This document shows, piece after piece, positions 4,266-7,503 of a stretch of DNA of 7,503 bases; within the stretch, counting starts at the first letter, position 1, and each line of letters opens with the position of its first letter. The notes under the pieces are model-generated. The model worked only from the letters and a program-made list of their open reading frames with translations, ran no database searches and was not told the DNA's origin. This DNA is from Candidatus Woesearchaeota archaeon (GTDB taxonomy: Archaea; Nanobdellota; Nanobdellia; Woesearchaeales; GW2011-AR4), in NCBI GenBank assembly GCA_016185815.1, contig JACPMT010000029.1, positions 1 through 7,503 on the forward strand. The letters run 5' to 3'. A program made the position numbers and the translations under genes.

Positions 4266-5711
4266 TTGCATTCAACAAAACTGACCATAAAGAAAATATT
4301 TGAAAACATTAGAAAGCTTGCAGAGCTTGAAGGCCAAGGAACTGTCGACAGGAAAACCCAGCTGATAGCAGAATTGCTTACATCAGCAAAGCCGATTGAG
4401 TCAAAGTACATTGTCAAGACAATTCTTGGCGAAATGCGGATTGGAGTTGGAGAAGGGGCAATGCGGGATGCAATTGCATGGGCATTTTTTGGCAACAAAA
4501 TCGGAATAAAATACACAAAAGAAGGAAATAACATAGAAGTGGAAGACAGGGAAGTTTACAACAAATACCTTGATGCTGTCCAAAGCGCTTATGACGTTAC
4601 AAATGAGTTTGCAGAAGTTGCAAAAGCTGCAAAATCAAGAGGGTTGGACGGGCTTGAAAATATTGGAATGAGGGTTAGCATTCCAATCCAAGTGATGCTC
4701 GCATTAAAGGTTGATACAATTGAAGAGGCATTTGAAACTGTGGGAAAGCCTGCTGCTATTGAATTTAAGTATGACGGCTTTAGAATTCAGGGGCACAAAG
4801 ACGAAAAAGGAAATATCAAGTTATTTACTCGCAGATTAGAAGATGTTACAAAGCAGTTTCCAGATGTTGTTGAGTTTATTAAAAAAAATGTAAAAGGAAA
4901 AAGCTTCATTATTGACAGCGAAGCAGTTGGCTATGATAAAAAGACAAGAAAATACCTGCCATTCCAGAGCATTTCACAAAGAATCAAGAGGAAATACGAC
5001 ATTGACAAAATGGCGCATGATTTTCCTGTCGAGCTTAATGTTTTTGATGTGATATTTTATGAAGGCAGGAGCATGATAAATGAGGAGTTTGAAAAAAGAA
5101 GGAAGCTGCTGGAGAAAATAATAAAACAGGAGCCAAAAAAGATTTTGCTTTCAAAAAGCAAAATTGTTTCTGAAAAAAAAGATGTTGAGAAGTTCTTCAA
5201 GGAAGCTGTTAATGCAGGGAATGAAGGGCTGATGTTCAAGTCGCTTAATTCCCCTTACAAGCCGGGCGCTCGCGTTGGCTACATGATAAAGTTCAAGCAC
5301 ATGATGGAGACTCTTGATTTGGTGGTTGTAGGCGCTGAGTGGGGCGAAGGCAAAAGGGCAAAATGGCTGAGCAGCTATACAATCGCATGCCTTGATGAGA
5401 ATGGAAAATTTGTTGAAGTTGGCAAGGCAAGCACAGGATTAAAAGAGAAGGAAGAAGAGGGCTTGAGTTTTATGGGAATGACTAAATTGCTGAAACCATT
5501 GATAATTTCTGAAAAGGGCAAAGAAGTGAAGGTAAAACCTAAAATAGTCATTGAGGTTGGATACGATGAGATACAGAAATCACCGACTTATGAGAGCGGA
5601 TTTGCATTGAGGTTTCCTAGGGTAATTGAATTGCGCGATGATAAAGGTCCAGACGAAGCATCTACTCTTGATTATGTTAAGAGGCTGTACGCTGGGCAGA
5701 AGAAGAGTTAG
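4266..5711 (+). CDS. lig: ATP-dependent DNA ligase, catalytic region (5' end broken)
   Basis: This enzyme seals nicks between Okazaki fragments through an enzyme-AMP intermediate. From TTG 4266 there are 481 residues; homologous codons reach back to 4191 (ENEWKKQGDLGLVAE...) but no start codon exists there. The rest of the DNA-binding domain (4-160) is followed by the adenylation domain: motif I KYDGFR at 168-173 with the AMP-accepting Lys168, FTRRLEDVT (187-195), ELNVFDVIFYEG (256-267), EGLMFK (320-325) and KFKH (342-345). An OB-fold domain follows, ending with FALRFPR (446-452). All catalytic motifs are present and the frame is clean to TAG. Family members run about 560-600 residues, so about 80-110 N-terminal residues are missing from this frame. 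The N-terminal fragment lies just upstream in another frame. Whether active ligase is made is doubtful unless frameshifting or assembly error is involved. Confidence 0.9.
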   Translation: MHSTKLTIKKIFENIRKLAELEGQGTVDRKTQLIAELLTSAKPIESKYIVKTILGEMRIGVGEGAMRDAIAWAFFGNKIGIKYTKEGNNIEVEDREVYNKYLDAVQSAYDVTNEFAEVAKAAKSRGLDGLENIGMRVSIPIQVMLALKVDTIEEAFETVGKPAAIEFKYDGFRIQGHKDEKGNIKLFTRRLEDVTKQFPDVVEFIKKNVKGKSFIIDSEAVGYDKKTRKYLPFQSISQRIKRKYDIDKMAHDFPVELNVFDVIFYEGRSMINEEFEKRRKLLEKIIKQEPKKILLSKSKIVSEKKDVEKFFKEAVNAGNEGLMFKSLNSPYKPGARVGYMIKFKHMMETLDLVVVGAEWGEGKRAKWLSSYTIACLDENGKFVEVGKASTGLKEKEEEGLSFMGMTKLLKPLIISEKGKEVKVKPKIVIEVGYDEIQKSPTYESGFALRFPRVIELRDDKGPDEASTLDYVKRLYAGQKKS

Positions 5712-5712
5712 G

Positions 5713-5720
5713 TTTATATA
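5713..5720 (+). promoter_or_regulatory. Promoter of the 143-residue conserved gene
   Basis: TTTATATA begins two bases after the ligase stop codon and is centred about 28 bases before the ATG at 5745, predicting a leaderless message. No Shine-Dalgarno is visible in the intervening T-rich stretch. Confidence 0.65.
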
Positions 5721-5744
5721 TAGTTTAATATTCTTTTTTCTAAA

Positions 5745-6176
5745 ATGATTGTCGGCTTTGGATTCACAAAACTAAGCGCTGAAAAGAAGGAAGCTGCAAA
5801 AGGCAAGATTGACATAAACAACAATGTAAGCATTAAGGACATTAAGGAGGACAGCCTTTCCTTGGGCAAGGACAATCAAAATGTCCTAAAGTTCATTTTT
5901 GAGTTCACATCAAAATACGAGCCTTCTGTCGGCAACATTCTTTTTGAGGGTGAGCTTTTGTATATGGAAGAGTCAAAAAAGGCAAAGGAAATTTTGAACT
6001 CGTGGAAGAAAGACAAGAAAATGCCAAAGGAGATTATGGCTGGCTTGTTAAATACAATACTCACCAAATGCAATGTGCAGGCACTGATATTAAGCCAGGA
6101 AGTGAATTTGCCTCCTCCAATACCATTGCCAAAAGTCCAAATCCAGCAACAGGCTGAGAAGAATTATATTGGGTAA
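5745..6176 (+). CDS. Conserved archaeal hypothetical protein
   Basis: The protein has 143 residues and no signal peptide or membrane segment. It begins MIVGFGFTKLSAEKK, followed by NNNVSIKDIKEDSL, then alternating strands (VLKFIFEFTSKYEPSVGNILFEGELLY, 47-73) that look like a small beta sheet. A helix (ESKKAKEILNSWKKDKKMPKEIM, 76-98) and a second helix ending TKCNVQALIL come next, then a proline-rich NLPPPIPLPK (121-130). I recall this layout, including the LPPPIPLP end, from uncharacterised small proteins widespread in archaea, but no function is known to me. The beta-sheet plus helices with many Lys/Glu suggests a cytosolic chaperone-like or binding protein; this is a guess. It has its own promoter, and lies between ligase and Cdc48. 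Stop is TAA. Confidence 0.85.
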   Translation: MIVGFGFTKLSAEKKEAAKGKIDINNNVSIKDIKEDSLSLGKDNQNVLKFIFEFTSKYEPSVGNILFEGELLYMEESKKAKEILNSWKKDKKMPKEIMAGLLNTILTKCNVQALILSQEVNLPPPIPLPKVQIQQQAEKNYIG

Positions 6177-6202
6177 ATACTGTACTACTCCTTAAACAAA
6201 AG

Positions 6203-6211
6203 CTTTATAAA
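6203..6211 (+). promoter_or_regulatory. Promoter of the Cdc48 gene
   Basis: CTTTATAAA preceded by ACAAAAG (BRE-like) lies about 35 bases before the ATG at 6242, predicting initiation near 6233 and a leader of about 9 nt. An ATG at 6228 is in another frame and ends after 22 codons. Confidence 0.6.
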
Positions 6212-6241
6212 ACACTATATCTATCTTATGGTCAATACAAA

Positions 6242-7503
6242 ATGGCAGACAAGGAACTCAAACTTAAGGTTGCGGAAGCAATATAAGACGATGTAAACAA
6301 AGGCATAGTTAGAATTGACTCCGGCTATTTAAGCGAAGTAGACATCAAATCAGGCGACATAGTTGAAATTGAAGGGGAAAGAAAGACAGTTGCCATTGCA
6401 GATCGCTCATATCCTGGCGATATTGGGTTGAACATCATAAGAATGGACGGCATAATAAGAAAGAATTCGAAAACAGGGATTGGAGAGATAGTAAGAATAA
6501 GAAAAGCGCTTGTAAAAGAGGCAAAAAAGGTTGTTATTGCGCCTGCAAGAAAAGGCATTGTCATAAGGGCTTCTCCTGAAATTTTCAAGCAGGGATTATT
6601 GGGAAGGGCTGTTGTCAGGGGCGACATAGTTTCCCTTGGAGGGGCAAGGAGGAGAAAAACAACCATGATGAACAATCCCTTCTTTGACGAAGATATCTTC
6701 AGCATTCTTGACGAGTCAATGATGGGAATCGGGTTTGGAGACATAAAGTTTGTTGTTGTTGACACAAACCCAAAGCAGCCAGTCATTATCCTTGACCAGA
6801 CAGAAATTGAATTCAGGTCAGAAGCTGTTGAAATCGAGGAAGAAAGGGTTCCAGACATCACCTATGAGGATGTAGGCGGCTTGGAAGATGAGATAAAAAA
6901 AGTAAGGGAAATGGTTGAGTTGCCGTTAAAGCATCCTGAGATATTTGAAAGGCTTGGCATAGAAGCGCCAAAAGGGGTTTTGCTGCATGGTCCGCCCGGA
7001 ACAGGAAAGACGCTGCTTGCAAAGGCAGTTGCAAATGAAACAAACTCGCATTTTATTTTGATTAATGGCCCGGAGATAATGTGTGTTGATGGCGACACAA
7101 AAATATTAACAAATCCTAAAGGGAATGTAAAGGCAAAGGATATCTTTGACGATGCTGCAAGAGATGGTAAAATACAGGGAGAAAAAATGAAGATTATAGA
7201 ACTAAATAGTCCTATAACAACTTATGCCTTCAAAGACGGCAAGATTTCTAATGCCAAAATAACCCATATAACGAAATTAAACGCGCCTTCTTACGAAGTA
7301 GAGTTTAGCGATGGAAATAATCTAATAGTTTCCAGTAATCAACCATTTTTGATTTACAAAGATGGAAACTTAGTGTGGAAGCGATTGGAAGAATTGAAGG
7401 AAGGCTCCTACGTTGCAAAATTAAAAAAAATTGAAACCAAAGGAAAAAGCTATAAAATTAATTTCTCAATAAAAAATTTCGTGAGGAAAGGAGATTATTG
7501 TAC
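6242..7503 (+). pseudogene. Cdc48/VAT-type AAA ATPase, with premature stop and intein, 3' partial
   Basis: Cdc48/VAT is a hexameric double-AAA unfoldase that pulls proteins apart for proteasomal or other turnover. The start MADKELKLKVAEAI is followed by TAA (6284-6286), then [20 protein letters not shown]... in the same frame. Relatives have Gln at this position (for example KVASAYQRDVGRGIVRID-type sequence), so one C-to-T change of CAA explains it. The next in-frame starts are TTG 6428 and ATG 6443, which would remove much of the N-terminal double-psi barrel. The open frame then continues to the window end: N domain to about 6845, [20 protein letters not shown], Walker A GPPGTGKT (6989-7012), AKAVANET, and INGPEIM, where an intein begins at 7082. 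Typed as pseudogene because of the stop; recoding or a sequence error would make it a working gene. Confidence 0.85.
7082..7503 (+). mobile_element. Intein in the first AAA domain of Cdc48 (3' partial)
   Basis: After INGPEIM the usual SKYYGESE-type extein is replaced by [20 protein letters not shown], a classic intein block A with Cys1 at 7082-7084. The frame stays open to the window end. Block B is recognisable as [20 protein letters not shown], followed by [16 protein letters not shown], the usual post-block-B pattern. The T-x-x-H of block B reads S-S-N-Q: Ser at 7331-7333 and Gln (CAA) at 7340-7342 instead of His. Codon use is A+T-richer than in the host gene, as expected for a mobile insertion. 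The endonuclease region, if any, and the C-terminal splice junction lie beyond the window. The insertion point, after the Walker A helix in a conserved ATPase motif, is typical of inteins. Confidence 0.85.

Noticed and set aside
6284..6286. Genome-wide reassignment of TAA to glutamine
   Set aside because: The nitroreductase and the 143-residue gene end at TAA at the expected family length, and reading through meets further stops, so TAA is used as a normal stop here.
6325..6861. 178-codon minus-strand frame opposite Cdc48
   Set aside because: It is a mirror of the conserved Cdc48 N domain; Ser/Thr/Ile-rich composition is typical of an antisense shadow.

Overview
The window looks archaeal. 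It encodes an FtsZ of the archaeal FtsZ2 type, an archaeal/eukaryal-type ATP-dependent DNA ligase, and a Cdc48/VAT-type AAA ATPase interrupted by an intein. Several genes have TATA boxes about 25-35 bases before the start codon, as expected for leaderless or short-leader archaeal transcripts. The A+T-rich DNA, short intergenic gaps and a small conserved archaeal hypothetical (5745-6176) would fit a DPANN-like lineage such as Woesearchaeota or Pacearchaeota. That placement is inference, because no rRNA is present.

Layout. 1-327: A+T-rich leader with a cluster of T-run/A-run hairpins, then a promoter, a GC-rich hairpin plus a 12-bp palindrome, and a Shine-Dalgarno site. 328-1392 (+): ftsZ. 1393-1715: non-coding, rich in inverted repeats, including an intrinsic-terminator-like hairpin and a possible pseudoknot. 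1716-2384 (-): nitroreductase with a lysine-rich tail. About 2398-4042: a visibly A+T-richer island with a ribbon-helix-helix protein gene and a two-TM membrane protein gene (both -), divergent from a ClpP/SDH-class serine-protease-like gene (+). An 11-bp inverted repeat lies at its two edges. 4048-5711 (+): a damaged DNA ligase gene. 5745-6176 (+): conserved archaeal hypothetical. 6242-7503 (+, runs off the end): Cdc48 with a premature TAA and an intein.

The most striking observation is that two normally essential genes appear broken within about 2.3 kb. The ligase lacks an ATG at its expected start, lacks roughly 30 residues of its DNA-binding domain, and changes frame exactly at a G GGA AAG heptamer that would restore frame by a -1 shift. 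Cdc48 has TAA where relatives have Gln at codon 15, and its intein has Gln in place of the highly conserved block-B His. This could be gene decay, assembly error, or recoding; read-level data would decide. The core genes (division, DNA ligation, protein unfolding) appear to be mostly separate transcription units rather than one operon. The island between nitroreductase and ligase is the best candidate for a small accessory module of unknown role.
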